From NCBI GenBank assembly GCA_030761205.1, contig JAULJL010000032.1:6825134-6889133 (forward strand): a stretch of 64,000 bases of DNA. Reading direction: 5' to 3'. The notes under the pieces are model-generated. The model was not told the DNA's origin and did no database searches. It saw nothing but the letters and a program-made list of their open reading frames with translations. The position numbers were made by a program, and so were the translations under genes. This DNA comes from Fremontodendron californicum (lineage: Eukaryota; Streptophyta; Magnoliopsida; Malvales; Malvaceae). Shown here in pieces: positions 37,354 to 49,560 of this stretch (its first letter is position 1; each line of letters begins with the position of its first letter).

Positions 37354-37520
37354 CTATGTTACTCGGGCTTGAGTGTGAGTGTCGGATATGGGTATGTATC
37401 CAACATGGATATGTTCAATTTTTTTTTAAGTTTTTTCATTTATTTGGAAGGTTATATCCATATCCGGATATGCGTTGGACACGAATACTTCAAAAATAAT
37501 GAAAAGTCGGAACAACATAG
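37354..37520 (-). mobile_element. hAT-type MITE, copy 4, downstream of RPE
   Basis: Starts CTATGTTACTCGGGC and ends AACAACATAG. Flanks TTCATAAG (37346-37353) and TTCTTTAG (37521-37528) match at 6 of 8 bases. About 280 bp after the RPE stop codon. Confidence 0.75.
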
Positions 37521-37845
37521 TTCTTTAGTGTTAAAAGCATGCCTATTATTTTTGGTTTCTTTGTTATAATTTTTGTTGTTTAATTTGGCATGGCTGTCTT
37601 CATATTTGCAGATAACATGCATGTTATGGTTGTTTAATTAGCAAATTATTGCTGTCATCCATGTCGTCAGATAGGCCCTGATGCCAAATGATTGATACAT
37701 AAAAGGGTGTGGTAAGATTTGCTGTTTTGATGCATACTTGGTGATATAATGTCTTTTTTTTTAGCAATTGAATGATTCATATGTATCTCAAGAATTTTTT
37801 AATGAACTGCAAGTTCCATTTATTTCAGTTAAATAAAAGATTAAT
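37521..37845. other. Gap, no gene seen
   Basis: AT-rich intergenic sequence without recognisable features. Confidence 0.5.
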
Positions 37846-37849
37846 ATGT

Positions 37850-38110
37850 AAATTAGACCTCGAATTATACACTTTTTAACAATTTAGTACCTAAAGAAAA
37901 AAAATTCACAATCAGGTACCTGAATTTATATTCCGTCAACAGATTATCTCAATGGATTAATGTCGTTACACTAAATGCTTACGTGGCATGATTGACCAAT
38001 ACTAAGTCGTCAAGTGTTAGGTTAAATATTTTTTTAAAAATTTTAACATAGTATTTACTTGACATGTGATGATTTAGTATTGATCAACCGAGACACGTAT
38101 GTTTTTTTTT
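37850..38110. mobile_element. Partial fold-back MITE
   Basis: 'gattgaccaatactaagtc' near 37990 pairs with 'gatttagtattgatcaacc' near 38072. The flanking 'ggtacctgaatttatat' and 'aatttagtacctaaag' resemble the ends of the MITE at 8308. The right end is unclear next to the solo LTR. Confidence 0.5.
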
Positions 38111-38146
38111 TCATAAAAATCTTGCCTAAGCAGGCTTGCAACCATC

Positions 38147-38151
38147 AATGT
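38147..38151. repeat. Target-site duplication AATGT (left) of the first solo LTR
   Basis: Repeated at 43024-43028. Confidence 0.8.
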
Positions 38152-38879
38152 TGTCGCAACTTAAAAAATAACAAGTCTCATCGCAAGATTTTATTATTCG
38201 TTAAGCGTGACATTAAAAAAATTGAGAAAAAATCGACTTAATTCCTCTTAAAAAAATGAAGGTTTTGAAAATGACCTTAAAAAAAACATGGAGTCGCCAC
38301 CAATTTTTTTTAGCTTGGTGTGATCGGTTACCTATTAAAATCGGTTTTATAAAATATTTTAAAATTAATTAAAATATTTTTCAATTTCAAGTTTGCGTTT
38401 TAAACCAGAGAAATCAAATAAGCGGGTTCGGGATTCGGTTACGTGTGGGGAAGGATTAGAACCCCCACAACGCCCGTATAAAACGGTACCTTATTAATCA
38501 TGTGTTATCTTAAATCTCGGTAAAAAGTCGATTTTTAATTTAGTATTCAAGTTAGTTCCCAATTTAAAGAAAATTCCATTTTTAATTGAAAATGATTCGA
38601 AATTTATAAATTCAAAATTTTTTTATATTCCCCAACAAACGTGGCAAAATATAAATTTTTTTATTAGTTTGGAAAACTTTCTTAATCATTCTCGTTATAA
38701 AGAAGATATTCCGTTATTAATGATAATTGATGATATCTTCCCCAGCAAATCTGGTAGAGAACTTATGAATTATTTTAACTCGGGAATATCTTTATTTTAT
38801 TGAAAATCATTATCTTTTTCAAAACATTTTAAAAAATATGAATATGAATATGTGTGACATAAATAAAATGACATAGCAA

Positions 38880-39270
38880 AATCTAGTTAATATAATGCAA
38901 CCTAAATGGTATGATATAATTTAAATGTCATAACATATTCTAAATGAAATGAAATATCCTAAGTCACATGATATATTCTAAATGAAATGAAATATCCTAA
39001 GTGACATAATATATTCTAAATGAAATGACCTAGGTAACATAATATATTTTATATGAAATGAAATATCCTAAGTCACATGATATATTCTAAATGGAATAAA
39101 ATGGTTTAAATGACATAACAAATATAAATGATATGGCATATAATCTAAATGATATGAAACGACATGAAACATAAAATAATGCTAACATATAATATGCATG
39201 AAAATAAAAATGAAAATAATAATGCATGAACATAGTATATGCTAAATAATATGACAAAAATAACTAAATA
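38880..39270. repeat. Minisatellite inside the solo LTR
   Basis: Units near 'tctaaatgaaatgaaatatc' plus 'ctaagt(c/g)acat(g/a)atatat' repeat with a period of about 45-55 bp from 38930 to 39080, then degenerate. It sits at the same LTR position as the much larger array at 55900. Confidence 0.75.
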
Positions 39271-42200
39271 AAAAGTATAGGATATCATGGAATATTCAAA
39301 ACCATATAATAAACAACATAACATCAAAAACATAAATAAAAAATAATAACAACACCATGAAAATTATCATAGCAAAAATCACATATTATATGGTATGCAT
39401 GAATATGGAAAATGCAATGCATGAGAATGTATTTTTTTTTCCTTTAATTAAAGAAATCCGTATATCTAAAAAGATATCCAGCTACCTTAGGAAAATATAT
39501 CAAATTAAATATTCTAAAATCAAAATATTTTGTGATTGTTTGAAAACAATTTTGAAAAACTTAGATTAAAAAATAAAAACCTAGCTAAACCCTTTTTAAA
39601 TGGCTTTAATTTCCTAAGTTTAAAATCCCGGACTTGACCACCCTTAACCCAAGGTTTATAAAATCAGTTTTAGAGTTTAAAAAGACTTAGAAACTACCCT
39701 AAGACAGTAGTCAAACTTCCTAATCAGCCCCCTCTAAGTAACTTAGCCAAAACAAAAAAAATGAATTTTCTTCAAATTCAAATCTGACTCCACTATCTAG
39801 TTTTAAAACATGATTTTTTTACCTATTTTTAAAAATTCAAAAAAATCTAAAAACATACTGGAGACTCAGAACATGTAAAACTACATGGGAAAAATTGACT
39901 TAATTTTCTGGTTAAAGATGGCTTCCCAGAAAAATCGGGAAATTACGAGTACTGGGTGAAAAAATTGTTTTTCCAAAACACATTTTTTTGCCTTTGATAA
40001 AATCATTTAAAAATCAAAGTAAAAATGTTGGAAACCTTTCTAAAGACTCACAAACAATAGCTAACACTTTTAAAAAGTTAGACAAAAAATGGCTAAGTAA
40101 AAAAAATCACAAAGGTAGAATAATCAATTTGACAAACTCTTTAATTTTTCACAATCAAGTGAGCATGACTTTGAGCCATTTGTTGGCCTAAGTCATAAAT
40201 CATGTGGCATGATATGAGATGCATGATCATACAACAAATTGAATGCATGAAATGCATGATTCAAAACCTAAGTGGTATGGAAAATGCATGGCAATACAAA
40301 ATAACCTAATGCCTAGCATGAGTTTGCATGGCAATAAATGCAATCTTAACCTAAGGCATGATATGTATAATGGTGCAAATGAGACTTAGACCTAAAGTGA
40401 CATGAAAATGCATGGTGATACAAAGTGACCTAAGACCTAAATAGCATAGCAAATGCATGGCAATACCAACATGATTTAAGACCTTATATATACGGAAATA
40501 TGCATGGCAATAACAATATGATTCTAGACCTTAAAAGTCATGAGGATGTATGAAAATGTCATGAACATATAGTGACTAATAAACCTAAAACTAATGCATG
40601 AACAAACAGCAACTAATACATAATCTCATGTCATGATAATGCAAAGCAATGGTACCTAAACATAATGCAAATGCACACACAATGCAAGAATTACATGCAA
40701 GGGCCAAATGGCCACTAAATGACCTAATGCAATCCTATCTAGCCAATAACAAAGACACATGGCAAACCAAATCAAAGTACACAATGTTATGGCATGAAAT
40801 GCAAACCTATCACCTAAATAAGATGAAAATACACATGCAAAGCATGGAGGAGGCCGAATGGTCACATGGTATTCTAACGTGGCATTTTCACAAACACATG
40901 GCATGGTTTAGAACTAAACTACCACAATCAAGCTAACCTACCACAATCAAGCTAATCTAACACAAGAAAGCTAACCTACCACAACAAATCAAATGAGTAA
41001 AATCAAACACGAAATCAATTAACAAAACCCAACCATTCGGCCTACATGAAGAGAAAAACTTGCTTTCTTTATTATTATTATTTTTTAAACAAAGTAGAAG
41101 CTCCTTAGAACTTATTTTTAAAACAAATTCATTTCATAAAAGAGAATAAAATAACAATCAAAATAATAAAATCATGTCAAAAAGTATGAAAAAACCATGA
41201 AAGAACATAGCTACCTTGCTCTAGCTTTCCAAATCAAGAAGAAGCAAGCCAAAACTTTTTCTTTCCTTCTCCTTTTTTCTCCTCTCTTTTTCCTTTCTTT
41301 TTTCTCTCTTTTTCTCCCTAGCCCTTTAATCAGCCTCCAAACTTGTGAAAAAAATATGAATTCGCCCCTCTAAAAAACCCCTTGGCCGAATGGTATGCTT
41401 CTAGAAGCTAGGTGGTTATTTTTCTCTTTCATCCAATGGCTATCTCTTCAAGATGCCTTCTATGTAAAATTTTCACCATTAGATCAGATCTGATCAGACC
41501 TTGGATTATTGATGTCATAAAGATGTCATAAATAGGATCTCTCTCCAACCATTAGTCCATGTGTTGCAAATTCAAAGGCTTAATCACAAAAAATAACTAT
41601 CTTCCTCTTCATTGTTGGCCTTTTGATTAAAAATCAGAAAATATCTGCCCTCCAATGGGCCTTGGTCGACTGACCCTTTCTCTTCCAGCCCATGCTTCAA
41701 TTTTTTGAAAACAAGAAAAGGCCCTTTTCGATTTTTTTGATAAAATAACCTTTTTGCCCCCGAACCTAAAAAAAATAGCAAACGAACTCCAAATTCAAAT
41801 TTTCTTTTTTTAATAATTCCAAAATAATAAATAATTCAATTCAAAAAGTTTTAAAAAAATTTCTGAGTCCATTTGCTATTTTTTTGGATTTTTTCTTCCA
41901 AAATTGCCCTTTTATGCACCCGAACTTTCACCATTTTTAAACGAGCTCCGAATCCAGATTTTTATTCACCAATATCTTCCAAATAATTAAAAAGTATGAT
42001 CTGGAAGTTTTCATAATTTTTGGAACTCATTTGGTATTTTTTCTGGATTTATCTGCTTGAATTACTACATAGTGGGCCCGAGATTTGGCCATTTTGCAAA
42101 CGAACTCCGAATCCGGATTTTCTTTCACCAATATCTTCCAAATAATTTAAGAATGAGATCTGCAAATTTTTAGAATTTTCGGAGCTCATTTACTATTTTT

Positions 42201-42837
42201 TCGGGATTTATCTTCTTGAATTTCTATATAAGGGATCCGGGATTTGGCTATTTTGCAAACGAACTCCGAATCTAGATTTTTCTTCTCCAGTATCTTTGAA
42301 ATGATTTAAGAATGAGATCTTCAAATTTTCAGAATTTTTGGAGTTCATTTGCTATTTTTTTCAAATTTTCCAATTTTGCCTTTTTGCCTCCGAAGCCCGG
42401 TTTTGCTAAAAACAAGTCCGATTTTTAGATTTTCTTCAAACTGAGCCTTGGGATATCCTTATTTAATCACTCCTCATCAATTAGGGGCTTTATTCTTACC
42501 GAATCGGGCCATTTCGATAATTCTTCCAAATTTCTCCAAAATCCACCAAAACTCTTAATTCTCGGTTTTCTTTCGGATTCATTTTTCTTTCAATTTTTCT
42601 TCCAAGTAGCTTCTCCATTACCTGTAATCAGTGCTTATCTTTCATTTGGAACCTTCAATTCCGACCAATTTTGATCGTTTTAGCACTTGTCCTCAAATTT
42701 TTTGAACTAGGGTTTTCTTTCTACTGAATCTCCGTAACCCAACTTTCGAACTCCATATCTTTAGATGTAGATCTCGGATTATCAAAATTCTTTCGTCATT
42801 TTTCAATTGAGCTTTAAATCTTGATTTTGAAAGTGGG

Positions 42838-42896
42838 TTGACTTTTTCAGTAGTTGACTTTTCGGGGTTGACTTTTTTAAGTTTGACTTTTTATGC
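42838..42896 (-). promoter_or_regulatory. W-box cluster in solo LTR (four TTGACT)
   Basis: TTGACT recurs at about 42838, 42854, 42868 and 42883 in the same LTR position as in the young copy, so it has survived in an older LTR. Confidence 0.55.
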
Positions 42897-43028
42897 TCGC
42901 CTTCTTAGACTAAGTCTCGGAGTACCACCTGCAGGATGAAAAAAGTCTTTTTACATTATGAAACATCAATTTAGAAAGAAAACATGCATGTTTTAGTAGT
43001 CCGGACAAAATTAGGTGTATATAAATGT

Positions 43029-43304
43029 CATACCAGTTTTTTTCAGATCTGTTGTAGCCTCTCATTTTGGTACACCACACCCCAGCCTTAGCATAAAGAA
43101 ACCATAGAAGATAAACACGTTTTCTTCTTTTGAGGGCATTAAAATCTGATTTCTGTTTCCAGCTGGTGCCTTAAACCAGCAACAAGTTTTTGGCATATGC
43201 AAAAATGCAATAACTGAACTTTGTGCAGCACCCAATTTTGCCTTAACACAGCAGATTTTGCCTAAGTGCCATTACTTCCATAGTCTTATCTGTTATTCGA
43301 GGAG
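43029..43304. other. Gap, no gene recognised
   Basis: More balanced base composition than its surroundings. No convincing reading frame or domain was found on either strand; it may be decayed genic DNA. Confidence 0.35.
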
Positions 43305-43600
43305 TGTTAAGCATCTAACTTAAATCGATTGACAATCGACGGAGATACTCAACTTGAATATAAGATCATAGGAAACTAACAAGAGTCTACACGTGAATAA
43401 ATACAAAGGGTGGTTAACCTTACATTGGGTTAGACAGAAAGAACAGAACACACATAGACTCTGATACCACGTTAAGTATCCAACCTAAAATCAATTTACA
43501 ATAGGTAGGGAGGTTCAACTTGAATATAAAATCATAGAAAACCCAAAACTTAATAAATAGAAGATAACACCACTTAACAAAAACGTGTTGCAAGACTTGC
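43305..43600 (-). mobile_element. TRIM-like miniature LTR element
   Basis: Two diverged repeats, 'tgttaagcatctaacttaaa' at 43305 and 'gttaagtatccaacctaaaa' at 43471, share 'actcaacttgaatataa' / 'ttcaacttgaatataa' and 'atcatag(g/a)aaac'. Between them, CTCTGATACCA at 43459-43469 reads TGGTATCAGAG on the minus strand, the initiator-tRNA-Met primer site. There is no room for coding. The outer ends of the second repeat are uncertain. Confidence 0.6.
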
Positions 43601-43667
43601 TTGGTTCCAAGAAGCAATAATGCGCTTTAACACTGTTAATTCTAAGGGTCTTTTTCATGGATGAAAA

Positions 43668-44060
43668 AATCGGATCGGACCGATCGGTCGAATCTGTTCA
43701 ACCGAGAATCGAAAGTCTGTCCGGTCCGATGCGATATAAAGAACCGAAAATCATTTGAACCAATCTAAAATCGAGAAAAAATTGGAGAAAATCAAGAAAA
43801 AAAAAACATTTTTATTTTTTAATTATTTTTAATTATTTTTTTTTTTTTGTAAATGATGAGATTTGAATCCATAACCTCAAGTTATGCTAAAAAACATATC
43901 ACTAAGCCAAATGCATATTTTTATTAATTATTTATTTAACATTAAAATCATTTTAAAAATATTTAAAATTTTATTTAAATAAATCTGTCGATCCAACCGG
44001 TTGGATCAATAACTAAAGGTCATATCGGTTTGACTTCTGATCTAATTTTTCTAATCTTGG
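43668..44060 (-). mobile_element. Non-autonomous element with tRNA-like boxes (copy 2)
   Basis: Inverted, diverged copy of 9558-9955. Its left end 'aaaaaatcggatcggacc' and 'ggtccgatgcgatataaa' match the reverse complement of copy 1's right end; its right end matches copy 1's left. On the minus strand TTGGCTTAGTGATATG and, about 30 bp on, GGATTCAAATC resemble pol III A and B boxes better than in copy 1. Confidence 0.6.
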
Positions 44061-44916
44061 TCTTTTTTTAAAGGTAAAACTTTCATCCATTCATTTAAAT
44101 TGGCATTTGATGGAAACAATGGATTGAAGAAACTCAGGCATTACTCTACCCAAAACATATCCTCATGAATCCTAACCCAAACTTAGCTAGTATGCCTCTT
44201 TTCCCTTTTAGGTTTTTTCATGTAAAAAGTTACTTTCCTACCCCAATATTGATAATTAATTAGTACTAAGTTCAGAATTTAAAGAAATAAACTTGACTAA
44301 TTACAATAATATGTCTATAAACTATACTCTGTCCATCTTTGTGATGGATGTAATAAATTACAATCCATTCAAAGACCTCTATAAGCTCTTAAAAATTACG
44401 AACAAATTTCTCCTTTACTGTTGGCACTAGATTTTTGTGAAAAGAAATGATGAATGTATTGAAAAATAATAGACAAAAAAAATAATGGATTGGATTTTAA
44501 TCTCTCGTGACACACTTAATTAGACCTAAAGATCAGGTTATTCATTCAAACACGAAGATTCATCTGATATTTAAAAGAATTTGGAAAAAAATATTAAGCT
44601 TTGTTTTAGAGGATGAAAAGAAAATTGAAAAGATAAAAATGAAAATATATATATATATATATATAATAAATAAAAAAATCTTTTCATTTAGAGTTGGATT
44701 TGGATAAAAGTTGAAATTTGAAAAATTGAATTGGGCTTAGACAAGTTATAAACTATTAATATCATATTTAGGTTCAGCCGATCCATCAACACCTTTACAT
44801 TTAAATTAATTTCTCAAAAAATTTACACTCAAACATTTTGATTCAATAAATTATGTATGTTTTCTCTTATTCAAATAAATACTTATGTGTGCAAATTATG
44901 TTGAGTAAAGTGTAAT
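44061..44916. other. AT-rich gap, no gene seen
   Basis: Contains a short (TA)n at about 44647-44664. Open stretches lack features of real genes. Confidence 0.5.
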
Positions 44917-45471
44917 TAGACATGCTCAAGGGTTGGGCTATTCGCCTAAGCCCGACGATCCGTCCATATTTTGGAGGGTTTGGACAAAAATATTAGGCCC
45001 AAAAAATGGGCTTGGGCAAAAAAAAATGAGGCCCATTTAGAAAATGAGTCGGGCCTTAACTCCAACAATCAAGGCCCGAGCCCAGCCCAGCCTGTTTTTT
45101 ATTTATATAATATTATTTTTATATTTTATATATTTTATAATTTATATAATATATAAATATATATAATATTATAGTTTAAACATTTTAAAATATGCTAAGT
45201 TATTCATGTTTTAGAACTTAATAAAAGGAAAAAAAAAAAGATAAAATTAATAAAAATTAAATAACCAAAAAAATTTGTTTAATTTTTTTTAGAAAAAAAA
45301 TAATAATATGGGCGGACCTAAATGGGTTTAGACTATCCATTTACAAATTTGGGCAGAATTTGAGACCCATATTTCGAGCCAGATCGGGCTTAGGTAAAAT
45401 ATATATATGGTATTGATACTATACCTAAACCTGATCCGAATCCGATCTGGCCCGACACATGAACACCTCTA
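44917..45471. mobile_element. hAT-type MITE, 555 bp
   Basis: Ends TAGACATGCTCAAGGGTTGGGC (left, shown here only as its TAGACATGCTCAAG start) and, inverted, TAGAGGTGTTCATGTGTCGGGC (start TAGAGGTGTTCATG). AGTGTAAT at 44909-44916 and AGTATAAT at 45472-45479 agree at 7 of 8 bases. The interior has repeated gggcttgggc / gcccgagccc blocks around an AT-rich core. Same family as 7072-7534. Confidence 0.75.
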
Positions 45472-45531
45472 AGTATAATATTGATTAGCCACCAAAGAAA
45501 GACTTTTCTCAATGAAATTCAATAATGAGCG

Positions 45532-45533
<2 letters not shown>

Positions 45534-45604
<71 letters not shown>
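45534..45604. repeat. (TA)n microsatellite, about 35 units
   Basis: Perfect TA run, followed at about 45614-45630 by a short (CATTA)n run. Confidence 0.95.
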
Positions 45605-45607
<3 letters not shown>

Positions 45608-45634
45608 ACCATTACATTACATTACATTACTTTG

Positions 45635-47570
45635 GATCTGTTCATAGATCGAGTCAGTCATGGCTCAATTTTTTTCACATAATTTACCCAAACTTGGCCC
45701 GGATCGAACTAGTCCGTAAGCCCGAATCACTGTTTAAAAAATATTAAAATATTTATTTTTATATTAATATTAATATTTATATATTTTTATAATTAAATTT
45801 AAATAAAAATATTTTATTAATAAATAATAATTCGAATCAAACTGAATCTATCTAAATTGAAAAAATGCTTGTTTAGACCCGATCTTTAACAAATCTATAT
45901 TATATTAAATATTTTAAAATTATTTGACACCAAAATCCCAACCCATCATACCTAATTCATACCAAATAGGTTTTTTTTTTTTTTTTTTAATGCCCAAAAA
46001 GTTTATGATATAGGTATGAGACAGAGGTGACATTGTCTCAAAATGATTCGAATTTTTTTTTTTTTTTGCCCTCATATTCATATGAACATGGGATCTTTGA
46101 TTTCTTGCCAAAGCCTCGGACTTCTTGAAGGATTGATTATCAATTTTGATTGTCTAGACGTATTGTGTTAATTATGTGTTTGGTAGGAAGAAAAAACGGA
46201 AAAAATAAAAGTGAGAAGGAAATATAGTTTTTTTCCTATTTTTTTTATAAAAAAAAATGGATGAACTTGCATTTTTTTTTTTCAAATCTAATTTTTTAAA
46301 TAAAAAACATTTTTATTTAAATTAATATTTATTTATAATTTTATCTCTAATTTTTTTCTTTTATTTATCAACTTTCGTATTAAAAAAAAAATTCCTTCTG
46401 TTTTTTTTTTTTTTTTTCTACTAAACATAGTGCAAAAGAATGACTACTTATTTTTTTTAGTTGAATGATGTAATTTATAAAAAAATGCTTACTTTGTTTA
46501 TGTGGATGAGCTTGATGGAAAATATTTGAGGGAATGTCTATTTTAAAAATTTTGACAATTGAATTTTATTAATTTATTTTTAAAATTTAATATATATATA
46601 TAATTATAATAAATAAAAATTCATAATTATAATTTCATATAATAAAAAATAAGAACTTGTTTCAATTTTTTAGTACAATTTGAGGATTTATTTAGGTATT
46701 AGTCCAAGCATTAATTAACCCATTACTTGTGTTTTTGTAAGTTTTAACATTAGAGAGTATCATCATAGTAAAAATTAACCGTTAATATTTATTCGATAAT
46801 TACTAAAAAATACTAAATAAGATATAATAAATGCACTCAATTATTTAATTCAATGACAAATTTACGTATTTACTTACTAAAAGAATACATATGAATATCT
46901 CCTTTCTCAATCAATAAAAAGGAAATTATGAAGAAAAAAAATATTAAAACGATTGAGTAGCATTTTTGAAAAAAAAAAATTTGTTTAATATTTATATATA
47001 TATATTAAAATGAGTAATAATATTTTAATATATATATATTAAAATGAGTAATAATATATAACAAGTGATTAAATTACTCAAATGTATCATTAGATTTCTT
47101 CTTAGTTTGATATTTTTGTTTATTGTTATTTGTTTTAATACAATATATTTATGAAAAAAGTTTTAGACCCATTTTAAATTTAAATAACTTCACTTGTATT
47201 TTATTTTGCAAACTTTGTTTTTGTTAAACCCGTCTAGACCTGATCTTTATATTCAATATACCTAACGAGTTTACAGTTGTCTAGAAAGTTCAAACAGAAT
47301 AGGCATTTAATTTACACTTGTTAAGTTCATAAACATCTAGCAACCAAATATAAATTGATGGGTAAAACGTCCACGTGCATAAAAGAAAACAAAAAAACAC
47401 TGAACCTCTAATTATTTTTTTATTTTTTTTGAAAATTCGTTGAATCTATATTAATTTAAACATCGAAATATATCTCGAAAATAAAACCCTTTTAATATCC
47501 TTTATCCTTACAGATTACCTCCGACTTTAGTTTGACAATCTTTAAAGACTCACTGAGCTCCATCGTTCAA
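45635..47570. other. AT-rich gap with a decayed hAT-MITE fragment
   Basis: 45640-45730 has 'cccaaacttggcccggatcg' and 'gtccgtaagcccgaatc', like the GC-rich ends of the 44917 element. At 46985-47060 a roughly 45-bp unit containing 'attaaaatgagtaataatat' is duplicated. No gene seen. Confidence 0.45.
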
Positions 47571-47830
47571 GAAACATCAACAATTTTCTATTATTCTAAA
47601 CTACAAATAATTTTCGATACACTTTTGGAAATTTGTTTCTTGTATCTTAATTAAATAAAAAAAATCATTTAGCAAATTAAATAAATAAATGTAATTGAGA
47701 AACATCAACAATTTTCTATTATTCTAAACTACAAATAATTTTCGATAGACTTTTGGAAATTTGTTTCTTGTATCTTAATTAAATAAATAAAAAAAATCAT
47801 TTAGCAAATTAAATAAATAAATGTAATTGA
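47571..47830. repeat. Recent tandem duplication, 128-bp unit, two copies
   Basis: 47571-47698 and 47699-47830 agree except for about one substitution (gatacac/gatagac) and a 4-base AATA difference. The near identity in AT-rich, otherwise decayed sequence points to a recent event. Confidence 0.9.
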
Positions 47831-48872
47831 AAAAGAAAGCTTTTATGTTTTAACACGTGCGCGATTGTGGTTGGCTAGCTAGTCGACTATTTACTTTGGC
47901 CTCTCCCATTGCACTTTCTAGCTGGACTATCTACGTGTCAACCTTTTTTATATTTTAACTAGTTTTTCAATCCGTGTGATGTATGAAATTTTTTATTATA
48001 TTTTTATATTTTTTTAATATATTATAAAAATTAGTATGAATTATAAAAAAAAATTATTTCATTTCTATTTTTTTTCATTTTCCCAATACATAATAATAAT
48101 TTTAAAAATACATGATTTCATGTTAAAAATTTCATAGTAAATAAATCAAGATAAATTTAAATAATATTTAGGTTAAATGGTAACTTGACTATATATTTTG
48201 CATCCTGAAAATTAAATTGATAATTTTATGTGGTCATTATAATTTTTTCATTAGATTATACATTTATTTATATTGCTTTACGTTATTCATCAATTCTTTT
48301 AATACAAAAAAAATTACTCTTGGATCACTATTAGAGAGAATTAATAAAAATATATATGTTTGAACTAAAATCATAATAAAATTCTAATTAAAAATAAGTA
48401 ATAATCAATCTAAGATACGTAAAAATTGAAAATTGTATATAAAAATCGATTTTAATTATGACATGTTAAGTATTTGATTCAAGTTTAATCTTTAGATGAT
48501 TAAATTAAATGATTAAAAAAATGTAGTTTATAATTAAAATCCATTTTAATTATGACATGTTAAGTCATTGTTTTCCTTATGATATAGTAGTTGTTATTGA
48601 CAATAAATTGAAACCATTGGGAATAGTAGCGAGATGGGAAAGCCAATTAGCTACCTTAAAAATAGTTATATTGTTTTACTTTTACTTTTATTATTGTAGG
48701 ATCGAAGATTGTACCCAAAAAAAGAAACCTGAAAACTTCTCAATTTCCCTTATTTTCTAAGAACCAATTTATTTTTATTGATATTATTAAGTTCATTAAA
48801 ATTCTATTACCATCTCAATATATAACTAAAATTAACAAAAAATTCTATTTAAATATGTATAGATACACACGA
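47831..48872. other. AT-rich gap, no gene seen
   Basis: The open stretch at 48557-48760 (67 codons, + strand) has no recognisable domain and no splice or start context that would support it. Confidence 0.45.
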
Positions 48873-49560
48873 ATTAATATATATTTTTAAAATTATATTT
48901 AAGCCTTCAAAATTTATATATCCAACTGATATGTTATAAGACAATTAAAATTTTTGAATTAAATTTGGCAAATTCCAAATATATATTAAACAATATTATA
49001 TTTAGAAATAAAAAATGATAAAATAAATAAAAAATAATTAAGTAAAATTAAATTTCTTCATTTTTCATTAATTTTATTTGTAGCTATATTTATGCAGTTG
49101 CAAGTTTATATGATAAATTAATTATTTTGAAATAAATTGTGAATTGATATGTTCAAATAATTAGACTTTTCTAATTACCTTATAACTTGTGAAATAGTGA
49201 CCGTGTATAATGTGGGGGAACTGGTCATTTTGAACATGTTCACATAAAAGTTATCAATTCACTTATACTATTTGAACATATCAATTCACAGTTTATTTCA
49301 ATTATAAATAATTTATCTTTATTTGATATAAACTTGCAAGTGCATAAATATCACTACAGATAAAAGTAGTAAAATAATTTAATTTTAATTAATATAAACT
49401 TTTATTTATTTTATCTTTTTTTATTTCTAAATAATACTATTTAATATATATTTGGAATTTGTCCAAAAAAAATTCAAAAATTTTAATTTTCTTATAACAT
49501 ATTAGTTGGATATATAAATTTTGAAGGCTTAAATATAATTTTAAGAGAATATTAATATAT
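48873..49560. repeat. Long inverted repeat, about 290-bp arms, 100-bp loop
   Basis: The left arm at 48873-49160 reads as the reverse complement of 49262-49560: 'taagccttcaaaatttatat' near 48901 faces 'atataaattttgaaggctta' near 49513, and 'gtgaattgatatgttcaaat' near 49139 faces 'atttgaacatatcaattcac' near 49270. A few substitutions and small indels interrupt the pairing. It could be a fold-back transposon or a source of hairpin RNA. Confidence 0.85.

Larger units (their letters stand above)
38152..43023 (-). repeat. Solo LTR of the large-LTR family (4872 bp)
   Basis: Starts TGTCGCAACTT and ends GGTGTATATA, a mutated GGTGTCTACA. It is flanked by exact AATGT duplications and has no internal region on either side, so unequal recombination between two LTRs has removed the body. 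It aligns along its length with 13162-17581 but with many substitutions, so it is older. It is longer because of an expanded tract at about 38880-39400 and a fourth copy of the 158-bp subrepeat (41777-42370). Same orientation as the full-length element. The open stretches inside are chance. Confidence 0.85.

Noticed and set aside
40649..40936. 95-codon open frame in the solo LTR
   Set aside because: Derived from ATGCA-rich repeat sequence, with an equally long frame on the opposite strand and no domain.
43029..43304. Possible host gene fragment
   Set aside because: Only the base composition suggests it. I could not find a domain, frame or splice pattern to support a call.
45640..45900. A third complete GC-ended hAT MITE
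   Set aside because: Only one end resembles the family and no inverted partner or target duplication is visible.
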